Shown: positions 17,389 through 26,366 of the stretch, piece after piece
Layout: every line of letters starts with the position of its first letter
Position numbering within the stretch: the stretch's first letter is position 1
Origin: CAYJHC01 sp964369465
Lineage (GTDB): Bacteria; Bacillota; Clostridia; Peptostreptococcales; Anaerovoracaceae
Assembly: GCA_964369465.1 (NCBI GenBank)
Contig: CAYJEX010000002.1
Span: 27,664 to 91,663 of the forward strand
Direction: 5' to 3'
DNA: 64,000 nucleotides
Made by a program: the position numbers and the translations under genes
Notes under the pieces: generated by a model
What the model saw: the letters and a program-made list of their open reading frames with translations, nothing else
Database searches by the model: none
What the model was told of the DNA's origin: nothing

Positions 17389-17637
17389 TTATCTCTTATG
17401 TTGCCCACACCCATGCGGCCCATGAGTTCCACAGCACGCTGACACATTATCGCTTGCTGTCGTATGACTTCCACAACATTCCGATACTTTATCACCCATG
17501 CTAGATTTTTTGCTAGCACACGAATCGGCATCTGGACAACCAACACATACTACTCCTTTTTTCTTCTGGACAACCACATACACTATAGCTGTTGCCAATA
17601 TAGCAAAAATTATCAACACTATAACAATATTCCCCAT
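17389..17637 (-). CDS. FeoB-associated Cys-rich membrane protein
   Basis: An 82-residue protein with one N-terminal transmembrane helix (about residues 3-23), then CVGCPDADSC, two CCG motifs and a C-terminal GPHGCGQH tail. This layout matches the FeoB-associated cysteine-rich family. It follows feoB on the same strand, and the Cys/His residues could pass or bind ferrous iron at the pore. Its tail has more histidine than the typical short versions. AAGGAGGATG precedes the start. Confidence 0.85.
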   Translation of the reverse strand: MGNIVIVLIIFAILATAIVYVVVQKKKGVVCVGCPDADSCASKKSSMGDKVSECCGSHTTASDNVSACCGTHGPHGCGQHKR

Positions 17638-17783
17638 ATTTCATCCTCCTTTTCTCAAACTACTCATATGCTTATTATACCCATTTATATAAAATCATGA
17701 TAAAAATAATATGCGCAGATATGTAAAATTCACACCCACGCATATAAATTATAAAATTCTTAAATCTGTAGGTCAATCAGCTT

Positions 17784-19760
17784 TTATGCCAATACAGGTT
17801 TTTTCTTTCTTACCATTAGCCATATTACTAAAGCAACTACTGCTACTACAAATATAAGTCCAGGCACAAATGCTGTTCCTAATTCGCCCATAGTGATTAA
17901 AGTACCAATTTGGTATACCAAGAACGCAACAACATATCCAGATCCAAATTGTAGTGCAATGCCTGACCAGAACCATTTTTTGCTTTCGATTTCAGCATTC
18001 ATCGAACCGATAGCTGCAAAACAAGGTGGCGTATATAGGTTGAAGAATAAGTAAGCAAGAGCTGCTACTGATGTTATTCCCATTGCTCCTGCTACTGCTG
18101 ACGCTTCGCCTGTCATAGCAAGTTCATCTAAATCTATAAATCTTGTTATTCCATAAGTAAGTGCTAAAGTTGCAACTACGTTTTCTTTTGCAATAAATCC
18201 TGTGATTGCTGCCGCTGCAAGTTGCCACATTCCAAATCCAAGCGGTGCTAATAACAACGCGAAAGGAGAAGCTATTGAAGCAAGGATGCTTTGATCTTCT
18301 TGCCCTTCTGCAAGTAGAGTGAAACTCCAATCAAACGATTGCATTATAAATACAAACGCATTACAAATCACTATAATTGTACCAGCTTTAATTATGAAAG
18401 ATTTAGCTCTGCCTAGCATTGCAAACAATGCAATTTTTAGGCTAGGTCCTTTGTATGCAGGCATTTCAATAATAAAATATGCAGATTTTTTAGAGCTTCC
18501 TGTGATTTTTCTAATAACTAAAGCCCCCACTAGGATTAATAATATACCAACAAAATACGTTGTTGGAGCTACCCATCCTTGTTCTGGGAAAAACGCTCCA
18601 GCAAACAATGCTATAACTGGAAGTTTTGCTCCGCAAGGCATAAATGGAGTAAGCATCGCAGTTGTTGCTCTTTGTTTTTGGTCTTTGATAGTTCTAGATG
18701 CTGCGATACCAGGGATAGCACAAGCTGTACCTATTACCATAGGAATTACTGACTTTCCTGAAAGTCCTACATGTTTGAAAATTCTATCCATTACAACAGC
18801 TACTCTTGCCATATATCCACAATCTTCTAGCAACGAAATCAAGAAGAACATAACCATGATTAATGGTAAAAATCCTATTACAGCAATAAATCCACCAATT
18901 AGGCCGTCCACCAAAAGTGCAATCAAGAAATCGTTAGATCCTTCAAGTGCTCCTCTAACACTTTCCATTATACCTTCTAGTCCACCTACAAGCCAATCCG
19001 CAATGATAGGTCCTAACCAACTTTGTGATATCCATAACAGGCCATACATAACTCCTACGAATATAACTATTCCAAAAAATGTGTTTGCAAACACCTTGTC
19101 AATCTTATCATGAATTGTTGGTTTATTTGCTTCTGCTGTTCTTTTTTCTACTTTAGCAACAATTGCATTAGAAAAATCAAATCTCGCTTTATCTGCTTGT
19201 TCAAGAGATTCTGCACTTGTATTATCTACATCTTTTAACATAAATGGCGCTTCTTGTGTTTTTCCTTTTAGAGCCACTGCCGCCGCAATTAGTTCTTTTA
19301 TTCCATTATTTGATCCTGCACTCGCAACTGTTTCTATTACTTGACATTTTAACTCAGCTGCCAACGCTTTGGCGTCAACTTCAATCCCCTTTTTGCTTGC
19401 AACATCGCTTTTGTTAAGTGCAATAATCATTGGAATACCTAATTCCAATAATTGTGTAGCCATAAACAAACTTCTGCTCAAATTGTCTGCGTCAACGATA
19501 TCAATAAGCACATCTGGTTTTTCATCAATAATAAAGTTTTTTGTTATTGACTCTTCTGATGTAAATGGTGATAAAGAATACGCTCCTGGCAAATCGACAA
19601 TTTTTATTTCTTCGCCATCATAAATACTTTTCTTTAAATCAGCTTCGTTTACCTTTACAGTAACTCCTGCCCAGTTTCCAACACGTTCCGTCTTACCTGT
19701 TAACGCGTTGTACATTGTGGTTTTCCCACTATTAGGATTACCTGTTAATGCAATTCTCAT
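17784..19760 (-). CDS. feoB: Ferrous iron transport protein B
   Basis: About 658 residues. The N-terminal GTPase domain has G1 GNPNSGKTT, switch-type GNWAGVTV, G3 DLPGAYSL and G4 NKSD. It is followed by a helical spacer and the polytopic membrane domain with two Gate motifs, including the cysteine-containing IGTACAIPGI and PCGAKLPV boxes and a second YTPPCFAAI box. FeoB imports Fe(II), important for anaerobes. I place the start at the ATG preceded by GGGGAGGG (19760), 17 codons inside the longest frame. feoA lies upstream and the Cys-rich protein downstream. A 20-base-pair palindrome sits about 100 bases before the start. Confidence 0.96.
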   Translation of the reverse strand: MRIALTGNPNSGKTTMYNALTGKTERVGNWAGVTVKVNEADLKKSIYDGEEIKIVDLPGAYSLSPFTSEESITKNFIIDEKPDVLIDIVDADNLSRSLFMATQLLELGIPMIIALNKSDVASKKGIEVDAKALAAELKCQVIETVASAGSNNGIKELIAAAVALKGKTQEAPFMLKDVDNTSAESLEQADKARFDFSNAIVAKVEKRTAEANKPTIHDKIDKVFANTFFGIVIFVGVMYGLLWISQSWLGPIIADWLVGGLEGIMESVRGALEGSNDFLIALLVDGLIGGFIAVIGFLPLIMVMFFLISLLEDCGYMARVAVVMDRIFKHVGLSGKSVIPMVIGTACAIPGIAASRTIKDQKQRATTAMLTPFMPCGAKLPVIALFAGAFFPEQGWVAPTTYFVGILLILVGALVIRKITGSSKKSAYFIIEMPAYKGPSLKIALFAMLGRAKSFIIKAGTIIVICNAFVFIMQSFDWSFTLLAEGQEDQSILASIASPFALLLAPLGFGMWQLAAAAITGFIAKENVVATLALTYGITRFIDLDELAMTGEASAVAGAMGITSVAALAYLFFNLYTPPCFAAIGSMNAEIESKKWFWSGIALQFGSGYVVAFLVYQIGTLITMGELGTAFVPGLIFVVAVVALVIWLMVRKKKPVLA

Positions 19761-19858
19761 TTTTGAATTTCCCTCCCCATAAGTGCAAATTATAATTATA
19801 ACTCGTTTCATTACAGACTGATATAATACCGAAATATAACATATTAAATAAACAATCG

Positions 19859-19878
19859 GTTAGTTAATATTAACTAAC
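19859..19878. promoter_or_regulatory. Feo palindrome 3, upstream of feoB
   Basis: A perfect 20-base-pair palindrome with arms GTTAGTT and AACTAAC separated by 6 bases (AATATT). The same arms at the same 6-base distance occur at the feoA promoter, and a closely related palindrome precedes the DUF2325 gene. The half-site resembles the TTAGGTTAG-type half-site of DtxR-family metalloregulators, so an iron-responsive operator is likely. The remaining 19879-19989 interval shows nothing clear. Confidence 0.65.
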
Positions 19879-19989
19879 TTTATATATATTAACATATACT
19901 TATATTATTACGCAACACTTTTTTTGAAAAAGTTTAACAAATTTCTCTAAGCTAAAAATTAATTCACCCATTTCCGTAAAGCAACTTCT

Positions 19990-20268
19990 CTAAACCACAT
20001 GCTCTTCCAGTATACTTTTGAGTGAAGAAACAGAACTCGAGTGTGATCTCACAACTTTTGCTTCTTCTGATCCGATAGAAGAAAGTGTTTGTTCTATCAT
20101 CTTATGAGAAACTGTATTCGTAAATAATATGACCATATCTGGCTTCCCAATTTTATTTTTTATTCCTTTAGGTTTTGTAAATATTTTTGCGTTACAATTA
20201 TGCTCCGCACACAAATCTTTATATCTTCTTTCCATTCTTTCATTTCCACCTATTATTGCTATACTCAT
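19990..20268 (-). CDS. DUF2325 protein in feo cluster
   Basis: A 92-residue protein with the DUF2325 pattern: MSIAIIGGNERM at the start, a central PDMVILFTNTVSHKM and a serine-rich HSSSVSSLKSIL near the end. Function is unknown. It sits between feoA and feoB, has AAGGAGGGG before its ATG and an 18-base-pair palindrome of the feo type upstream. That suggests it belongs to the iron regulon even though DUF2325 proteins occur in other contexts too. Confidence 0.8.
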   Translation of the reverse strand: MSIAIIGGNERMERRYKDLCAEHNCNAKIFTKPKGIKNKIGKPDMVILFTNTVSHKMIEQTLSSIGSEEAKVVRSHSSSVSSLKSILEEHVV

Positions 20269-20325
20269 TTTGCCCCTCCTTACTCTCGAAAATACAAGTT
20301 ATAATGATATTTCTTCTCTTACTGT

Positions 20326-20343
20326 AGTTAGTTTAAACTAACT
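20326..20343. promoter_or_regulatory. Feo palindrome 2, upstream of DUF2325 gene
   Basis: A perfect 18-base-pair palindrome with arms AGTTAGTTT/AAACTAACT. The GTTAGTT and AACTAAC half-sites are those of the feoA and feoB sites, but here only 2 bases apart instead of 6. Confidence 0.6.
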
Positions 20344-20391
20344 TGCCATTCATTTTTTTAGTGCCTTCTGGCACTAATTTATTAAATAAAC

Positions 20392-20604
20392 TTATATTAA
20401 AATAGCTTTAGCTAAATCTGCGTCTATTCCATATCTAGTATTTTTTATCAATATCACATAACTTTTGTTCAATGTAGAAATTAATTTTATTTTCTCTCCA
20501 CTATAGCATCCCAATGTAAAAAGAAAATTTTTCATCTCATCGTCGCCAGTATCTATACCCTTTACGATATACTCCTGTCCTATTTCCGCTGTATGTATAC
20601 TCAT
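20392..20604 (-). CDS. feoA: Ferrous iron transport protein A
   Basis: About 70 residues forming one SH3-like FeoA domain, recognisable by IGQEYIVKGIDTGDDEMKNFLFTLGC and the end RYGIDADLAKAILI. FeoA is a small cytosolic partner that stimulates FeoB. I prefer the ATG at 20604, which has AAGGATGG at a proper distance, over the ATG four codons upstream. It is the first gene of the feo cluster and has a near-consensus promoter overlaid by a palindrome. Confidence 0.88.
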   Translation of the reverse strand: MSIHTAEIGQEYIVKGIDTGDDEMKNFLFTLGCYSGEKIKLISTLNKSYVILIKNTRYGIDADLAKAILI

Positions 20605-20652
20605 CTTTTTTTCCATCCTTATTTCTTTCTAGGGGTACTCCCTCATCGCAAA

Positions 20653-20707
20653 AGAGTTAGTTATAAATAACTAACTCTAGTATACCATCACTTTTTTTTA
20701 TTTGCAA
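20653..20707 (-). promoter_or_regulatory. feoA promoter with palindromic operator
   Basis: -35 TTGCAA (20707-20702), 17-base spacer and extended -10 TGGTATACT (hexamer 20684-20679). Directly downstream, at 20653-20678, lies an inverted repeat with 12-base arms (AGAGTTAGTTAT / ATAACTAACTCT) around AA. A bound repressor would cover the transcription start. The adjoining 20708-20925 stretch is very AT-rich and holds no recognised gene or site. Confidence 0.75.
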
Positions 20708-20925
20708 GCTTTTTTTGTTTTTTTAAATCGTATTTATGCCATTTTTATGAAATAAGATAAATTTTCTCTTTTACCTCTCTCCGAAGATAGAAGCCTTTTT
20801 AAAGTCATCCCTTATTTTATCATTTTCTATGAAAATATTATTTTATTTTAGATTGTTATACATTTTATTTCTTCAGCTTATTTCTTTAACTTCTTTTCAT
20901 TGTTTATGTCGTCAAAATAATATCC

Positions 20926-21432
20926 CTAATATTTCTCATAATGTACTTTGTCTGGATTATATCTATCAGTAAACCTGTGCGCGTCTTCCTTTTTGGGATA
21001 CCCTATAGAGACTATTGCGAATGGTTGTACATGCGATGGCATATCAAACATTTCTTCAATAAATGTTATTCTATCTTCATCTGGATATATCCCTATCCAA
21101 CAAGTACCTAACTCTAATTCTGTTGCTTCTAACAAAATATTCTGGACGCAAGCTCCTAAATCTTGTTCTGCTTTATTAGCCACAGTCAATCCTTCTTCGT
21201 TCTTCAGTATTATTATTGCAGCACTTGCTTTAGACAAAAAACCTGCAAATTGATGCACATTAGATAGTTTGTCTAATACCTCTTTGCTTTCTAGAACTAA
21301 AAATTCCCATGGTTGTTGATTTTTTGCAGATGGTGCTTGCATTGCTGCACTGAGCAATTTTTCAATTTTTTCTTTTTCTACAGGTTTGTCTAAATATGAC
21401 CTAACACTTCTTCTTTTAAAAATAACATCCAT
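20926..21432 (-). CDS. Nitroreductase family protein
   Basis: About 168 residues from the ATG behind GGGGG (21432). It is an FMN-dependent nitroreductase-like oxidoreductase: the N-terminal FKRRSVRSYLDKPVE box binds FMN phosphate, APSAKNQQPWEF and the DLGACVQNILLEATELELGTC helix are typical, and SIGYPKK ends the core. Substrates range from flavins to nitro compounds, so the precise reaction cannot be stated. It lies on the same strand 54 bases after the ABC permease gene, perhaps by read-through. Confidence 0.85.
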   Translation of the reverse strand: MDVIFKRRSVRSYLDKPVEKEKIEKLLSAAMQAPSAKNQQPWEFLVLESKEVLDKLSNVHQFAGFLSKASAAIIILKNEEGLTVANKAEQDLGACVQNILLEATELELGTCWIGIYPDEDRITFIEEMFDMPSHVQPFAIVSIGYPKKEDAHRFTDRYNPDKVHYEKY

Positions 21433-21486
21433 AATATACCCCCATTTCTCTTCATAGTTTTTTATTCTTCTTTGCATTCATATCCT

Positions 21487-22410
21487 TTATCTATCTTCTC
21501 TAAAATATGGCACACTTAATGACTGTGGTGGCTGATCTTCCTTCTTGTTTTTGTATGTGCTTAAAATTACAATTAATATAGTCATTACATAAGGGACCAT
21601 ATCTATTATATATTGTGAAAAATATATTCCCATAGCTTGCAGTCTGAAACCCAATATCCCTAATGCTCCAAAAATTAAGGCTCCAACAAACGCTTTAACA
21701 GGTCTCCATGATGCAAATATTACTAAAGCAACAGCTATCCACCCACGCCCTGCAACTATATTATCTTGCCATATACCTATATACACAATAGCCATATATG
21801 CTCCACCTAATCCGCATAATCCTCCACCTATCAGTATATTAGCATATTTGTATATATTTACGCTTATCCCTGCAGCATCTGCCGCGGCGGGGTTTTCTCC
21901 AACTGCTTTTGTGTTTAGACCAATTTGAGTTTTTCGATAAAATACTACCATCGATATTACTAATATATATGCAAAATATACCATTATATCTTGATTAAAG
22001 AATGCTCCAAGTATAGGTATATCCGAAAGCAATGGAATGGCTATTGGATCAAACGTTTCTCTAAAATCAGCTGGAAGTGCTTTGCCTATAACTCCTTTGC
22101 CTATCAAGCCTGCAAACCCAGTTCCAAATATTGTTAACGTAAGACCAGTAACTACTTGATTAACTCTAAGCGTTACAGTTAATATTGCATATATCCCTGC
22201 AGCAATAAGTCCTGCAGCAAACGACATAATTATTGCAAATATGGGGCTTCCCGTTGACATTGCTGTTGAAAAACCTATAACAGCACCTATAAGCATCATT
22301 CCTTCGACGCCTAGGTTTAAGTTTCCTACTTTTTCAGATAATATTTCTCCCAAAGTGGCATACAAAATTGGTATCGCTGCAACAATCGCCGCACTAATAA
22401 AACTTTCCAT
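21487..22410 (-). CDS. BMP-type ABC transporter permease 2
   Basis: A 307-residue permease of the branched-chain/BMP class, with 8-9 hydrophobic segments and the conserved EKVGNLNLGVEGMMLIGA near the N-terminus and GENPAAADAAGI coupling loop. It pairs with the preceding permease to form the channel of an importer, probably for nucleosides as in Bacillus YufQ/NupQ or the Lactococcus system. Its ATG overlaps the stop codon of the first permease (TAATG), so the two are translationally coupled. Confidence 0.9.
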   Translation of the reverse strand: MESFISAAIVAAIPILYATLGEILSEKVGNLNLGVEGMMLIGAVIGFSTAMSTGSPIFAIIMSFAAGLIAAGIYAILTVTLRVNQVVTGLTLTIFGTGFAGLIGKGVIGKALPADFRETFDPIAIPLLSDIPILGAFFNQDIMVYFAYILVISMVVFYRKTQIGLNTKAVGENPAAADAAGISVNIYKYANILIGGGLCGLGGAYMAIVYIGIWQDNIVAGRGWIAVALVIFASWRPVKAFVGALIFGALGILGFRLQAMGIYFSQYIIDMVPYVMTILIVILSTYKNKKEDQPPQSLSVPYFREDR

Positions 22411-23564
22411 TATTCATCGCCTCCTTTTGGATAATCGTTTGAAATCGACTTATCATTTTCTCCAATTACATGTTCTTCTTTCTTTGAGTTATTTTTCATA
22501 TTTCCTTTTCTTGAGGTAGTAGTTTTTATGATTTTATAATTTAAGAAAAATTCTCCACCTAAGACAAAGAATAATATTAATCCTTGAATCATTCCCGCAA
22601 CTGCCGCTGGCATTGACATGGAAATTTCCACATAGGATCCTCCCTGTGTAAGCATTGCAAACAGAAAGCATATCATTGCAACAACTCCAGGTTTTAATTT
22701 ACCTATCCATGTTGTAATAATAGCCGTGAAACCTATTCCAGCCGATATACCTGCAGTAAGGGTATTTTCTATTGCAGACGCCTGTACCATTCCAGCCAAT
22801 CCGCAAAGTCCTCCTGAAAGTAGCATTGCAAAAATAGTAACTCCCTTAATATTTATTCCCGCATATTTTGCTGTTCCTAGACTTTCTCCCACAACTGTTA
22901 TTTCATATCCTTTTTTTGTATAATTAATAAATATATGCACAAAGACAACTGAAACTATAGCAAAAATAATTCCTATATGAAGTCCTGCGATTTCAGGCAA
23001 AATTGCATTTTCTCCAAATCTTGGAATGACAGGAAAGCCTTGTGCAGCAGGATCTTTCCACGGTCCATATTGTAAATATGTAACGAAGTTAATTGCAATA
23101 TAATTAAGCATCAAAGTAAATATTGTTTCATTTGTTCCAAATTTCACTTTGAAAAAAGCTGGAATTAGTGCCCATATTCCACCTGCTATCATCCCCGCTA
23201 TCATCATAAGTGGGATTAAGAAAATTGATGGAAGGTTAGGTCCAACAAACAATGCAACAAAGGTTGCTCCTAATGCTCCCATTATAATTTGCCCCTCACC
23301 CCCTATATTCCAGAACTTCATTTTAAACGCAATTAATATTCCCATTGAAGTAATTAAAAGCGGGATTGTTCTCTCGAAAGTTTGGAGGAGCTTCGTTCCA
23401 TCTCCTACAGCACCATATATTATTCTATACAAAAATTCTATAGGGTTATATCCCATCAGTAAAACAAATATTCCTGCAAATACAAAGGCAGCTAGAACTG
23501 CTACAACTTGAATTGTCGCCTTTTTCTTTTTTTGCAATGTGTCATTTTTTACTATTTTAAACAT
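22410..23564 (-). CDS. BMP-type ABC transporter permease 1
   Basis: About 384 residues, polytopic. The KMKFWNIGGEGQIIMGALGA motif and GESLGTAKYAGI coupling loop identify the YufP/NupP-type permease. A hydrophilic C-terminal tail (KKEEHVIGENDKS region) is longer than usual. The ATG at 23564 follows GGGGG; the gene overlaps the ATPase gene by 8 bases. Substrate inferred as nucleoside from the whole operon. Confidence 0.9.
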   Translation of the reverse strand: MFKIVKNDTLQKKKKATIQVVAVLAAFVFAGIFVLLMGYNPIEFLYRIIYGAVGDGTKLLQTFERTIPLLITSMGILIAFKMKFWNIGGEGQIIMGALGATFVALFVGPNLPSIFLIPLMMIAGMIAGGIWALIPAFFKVKFGTNETIFTLMLNYIAINFVTYLQYGPWKDPAAQGFPVIPRFGENAILPEIAGLHIGIIFAIVSVVFVHIFINYTKKGYEITVVGESLGTAKYAGINIKGVTIFAMLLSGGLCGLAGMVQASAIENTLTAGISAGIGFTAIITTWIGKLKPGVVAMICFLFAMLTQGGSYVEISMSMPAAVAGMIQGLILFFVLGGEFFLNYKIIKTTTSRKGNMKNNSKKEEHVIGENDKSISNDYPKGGDE

Positions 23565-25071
23565 TCGCACCCCCTAACTGCCCGCCTGCCATAAGAAGTC
23601 CTATATCTTCTTTGGTAACTTGAGTTGGGTCAACTATTCCTGTAACTTCTCCATTACACAGTACCATGATTTTGTCACACAGATCTAAAAGGACATCTAA
23701 ATCTTCTCCAATAAATAAAACAGCTACTCCTTTTTTCTTTTGTTCATTTAACAGATCGTATATTTTATAAGAGGCCCCTACATCTAATCCTCTAACTGGA
23801 TATGCTGTAATTAACACTTTCGGATTTGCATCTATTTCTCTTCCCAGCAATACTTTTTGAATATTACCTCCAGACAGTTGCTTAACCATAGTGTATATAC
23901 TTGGGGTTTTTATATCTAAATAGTCAACAATATGCTCAGCTTTTTGTGTGCACTCATCTCGTTTCAAAAAAATCCCTTTTTGGTTTTGATAATCCTTCAA
24001 TATTAAATTGTGAACAATATCCATCGTCCCAATAAGTCCCATTCCAAGTCTGTCTTCTGGAATAAATCCCATTCTAATTCCTAACTTGATAATATCTCTA
24101 GGGCTTTTTCCTAGTATATTATCACCTTCAAAGAATATTCTCCCTTTATTCGCTTGCATCAATCCTGCAATAGTTTCGCACAATTCTTTCTGTCCACTAT
24201 TTGCAACTCCTGCAACTCCTAAAATTTCTCCACCCATCAATGTAATAGTTAGATTTTTTAGTGCTTCTTTTCCTTCTCCATCAACGACTGTCAAATCATC
24301 AATTACCATCATTTCTTTTTTTTCTTTTGAAATTTCTCTTGTTATTTCTAAATCTGTTCTCGCTCCTACCATGTGTTCTATTAAATCCGAAATATCTGCT
24401 TCATTTGTGTTTATTGTTGCAACAGACTCCCCTCTTCGTAGTACTGTAATTCTATCGCTTATTTCCATAACTTCGTTTAATTTATGAGTTATTATCATTA
24501 TAATACAGCCATCGTCTCTCATAGCCCTTATTATCTTGAAGAGCTTTTTGATTTCTTGTGGCGTGAGAACTGCAGTAGGTTCGTCCAAGATTAATATCCG
24601 AGCCCCTCTGTGAAGGACTTTGATTATTTCTAAAGTCTGCTTTTCACCAACAGACATTTCATATACTTTTTTTCTTGGATTTATATCTAGCCCATACTTC
24701 TCAGTTAACTGTTTTATCTCCTTATCTAGTTCTTTGCCTTTCTTTTCCCCTTTGGCATTCCCCATCAAGATATTTTCTTTTGCAGTCAAAACATCCACCA
24801 ACTTAAAATGTTGATGTATCATACCAATTCCTAATTTTATAGAATCCTTTGGACTCGCAAACCTCACTTCTTTTTTGTCAACAAAAATAAAACCGCTGTC
24901 AGGAGAGTATATCCCTGACAGCATGTTCATCAACGTTGATTTGCCGGCACCATTTTCACCAAGTATTGCGTGGACTTCTCCACTATTCACTTTGATATTT
25001 ACATTATGGTTTGCCTTAAGTTCTCCAAAGGATTTGCATATATCTTTCATCTCTATGGACATTTTATTCAC
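23557..25071 (-). CDS. BMP-type ABC transporter ATP-binding protein (double ABC)
   Basis: About 504 residues with two fused ABC domains, as in RbsA, MglA and YufO. The first has Walker A GENGAGKST and LILDEPTAVLTP; its signature MSVGEKQ is as in this family. The second has degenerate GVANSGQKEL as Walker A and LSGGNIQKV as signature, again normal. I choose the GTG at 25071 because GGGAGG precedes it by 7 bases. It energises the two downstream permeases. Confidence 0.93.
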   Translation of the reverse strand: MNKMSIEMKDICKSFGELKANHNVNIKVNSGEVHAILGENGAGKSTLMNMLSGIYSPDSGFIFVDKKEVRFASPKDSIKLGIGMIHQHFKLVDVLTAKENILMGNAKGEKKGKELDKEIKQLTEKYGLDINPRKKVYEMSVGEKQTLEIIKVLHRGARILILDEPTAVLTPQEIKKLFKIIRAMRDDGCIIMIITHKLNEVMEISDRITVLRRGESVATINTNEADISDLIEHMVGARTDLEITREISKEKKEMMVIDDLTVVDGEGKEALKNLTITLMGGEILGVAGVANSGQKELCETIAGLMQANKGRIFFEGDNILGKSPRDIIKLGIRMGFIPEDRLGMGLIGTMDIVHNLILKDYQNQKGIFLKRDECTQKAEHIVDYLDIKTPSIYTMVKQLSGGNIQKVLLGREIDANPKVLITAYPVRGLDVGASYKIYDLLNEQKKKGVAVLFIGEDLDVLLDLCDKIMVLCNGEVTGIVDPTQVTKEDIGLLMAGGQLGGANV

Positions 25072-25120
25072 AACAAATCCTCCCATTAGCACTTTTCTTC
25101 ATATTCCAGCAATCGTACAA

Positions 25121-26227
25121 TTACTCATTCACTTTGCTTGTTACGCCTTCTACCAAAGACCCTGCTGGCATTTTCCAAATCTCAGCCCTTGTTAGCGTTT
25201 GTCCTTCTTTACAAAATACTGTTCCATCTGTAAATACAATTTCACCTGAATATGGAGCAAAATTTCCTGCTTTCATTTCTTCAGCTTTTGCATTTACTAA
25301 ATCTTGTGTCTCTTGAGGAACCAAGTCCGTCATTTCTCCAAGTCCAACATACCCATCTTGCATATTACCATAGTAAGCACTTGGAACAAATGTTCCATCT
25401 ATAATTGCTTGTACCACTTGAGTATAATAAACATCGTGATTCCATATAGGTGCAGTTAAATACGCACCAGGAGCTGCTGATCCTTTATTATCATAGTTGT
25501 ACCCAATTGCATAAACACCATTTTCTTCCGCTGCAACTTGTGGTCCAGTTGTGTCAGCATGCTGCGTAATAACATCGCATCCTGCTGCAATCAATTCTTC
25601 TGCTGCTTGTTTTTCTTTAGTAGGCTCATACCAATTATTAATGAAAATTACTTGTACTTCCACATCAGGATTCACAGACTGTGCGCCTAGCGTAAAAGCA
25701 TTTATTCCTATCACAACTTCTGGAACATCAAATGCTGCTACGTATCCCAATTTGTTTGACTCTGTTTGGCTTCCCGCTATCATACCTGACAAGTATCTTG
25801 CTTCTTCCATAGCACCGAAATAGTTGTCATAATTTGTTTCGTTTGATTTAATTCCCGAGAAATGAAGGAAATATTTATCTGGATAATCTTTAGAATATTG
25901 CTCCAAATAATCCATATATCCAAAACTGCAGCCAAACACAATTTCACATCCTTCATCTAGTAATTGTTGTATAGCTGTATTTATAGCTTGTCCATCAGTA
26001 TCCGAAACCGATTCTTTGTATAAAACTTCAATTTCGTCTCCCATCTCTGCTTCAAGTTCTTGTACGCCTTCATAGTGGGCTTGTGTAAATCCACCATCTT
26101 CAATTGATCCTAAGAAAATAAATCCTACTTTAGTTTTGTCTGATTCGCCATCACCACATCCAGTCATTCCAACCATCAGTCCTAATGTTAATGTCACAAT
26201 CAAAAACACGCTTGCAATTTTTTTCAT
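25121..26227 (-). CDS. BMP family lipoprotein, ABC substrate-binding
   Basis: About 368 residues beginning at the ATG after GGAGGAAGAA. An N-terminal lipoprotein signal ends in GMTGC. The mature part is a Bmp/Med-type periplasmic-binding fold (KVGFIFLGSIEDGGFTQAHYEG, YLSGMIAG, GAYLTAPIWN). BMP proteins bind nucleosides, and with the permeases and ATPase this gives a complete nucleoside-type importer. Sequence alone does not separate purine nucleosides from other ligands. Confidence 0.93.
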   Translation of the reverse strand: MKKIASVFLIVTLTLGLMVGMTGCGDGESDKTKVGFIFLGSIEDGGFTQAHYEGVQELEAEMGDEIEVLYKESVSDTDGQAINTAIQQLLDEGCEIVFGCSFGYMDYLEQYSKDYPDKYFLHFSGIKSNETNYDNYFGAMEEARYLSGMIAGSQTESNKLGYVAAFDVPEVVIGINAFTLGAQSVNPDVEVQVIFINNWYEPTKEKQAAEELIAAGCDVITQHADTTGPQVAAEENGVYAIGYNYDNKGSAAPGAYLTAPIWNHDVYYTQVVQAIIDGTFVPSAYYGNMQDGYVGLGEMTDLVPQETQDLVNAKAEEMKAGNFAPYSGEIVFTDGTVFCKEGQTLTRAEIWKMPAGSLVEGVTSKVNE

Positions 26228-26263
26228 TTCTTCCTCCATTAAACAACTTGACAATATCTTTTA

Positions 26264-26290
26264 GTAAGTTTTAACTTACAAATTATTATA
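26264..26290 (-). promoter_or_regulatory. Candidate promoter and operator of BMP operon
   Basis: A -10 TATAAT on the minus strand (26290-26285) is followed by an inverted repeat GTAAGTT-AA-AACTTAC (26279-26264), a possible repressor site at the transcription start. No convincing -35 is present. No purine riboswitch fold was seen in this short leader. Confidence 0.45.
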
Positions 26291-26366
26291 CTATTTTTTT
26301 TAGAACAAATAAAGAATATTTTGAAAATACATATGTTTATTATTATATAATTGCATTCAATTTCGA

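Noticed and set aside
17245..17442. 65-codon plus-strand frame between lipoprotein 2 and the Cys-rich gene
   Set aside because: No ribosome binding site, overlaps the real gene on the other strand and has no recognisable features.
18319..19113. Long plus-strand frame (264 codons) opposite feoB
   Set aside because: It is antisense to a fully conserved FeoB, lacks a ribosome binding site and shows no family features.
26228..26366. Purine or other riboswitch before the nucleoside importer
   Set aside because: The leader is short and lacks the conserved purine-aptamer pattern; only a dyad and -10 were found.
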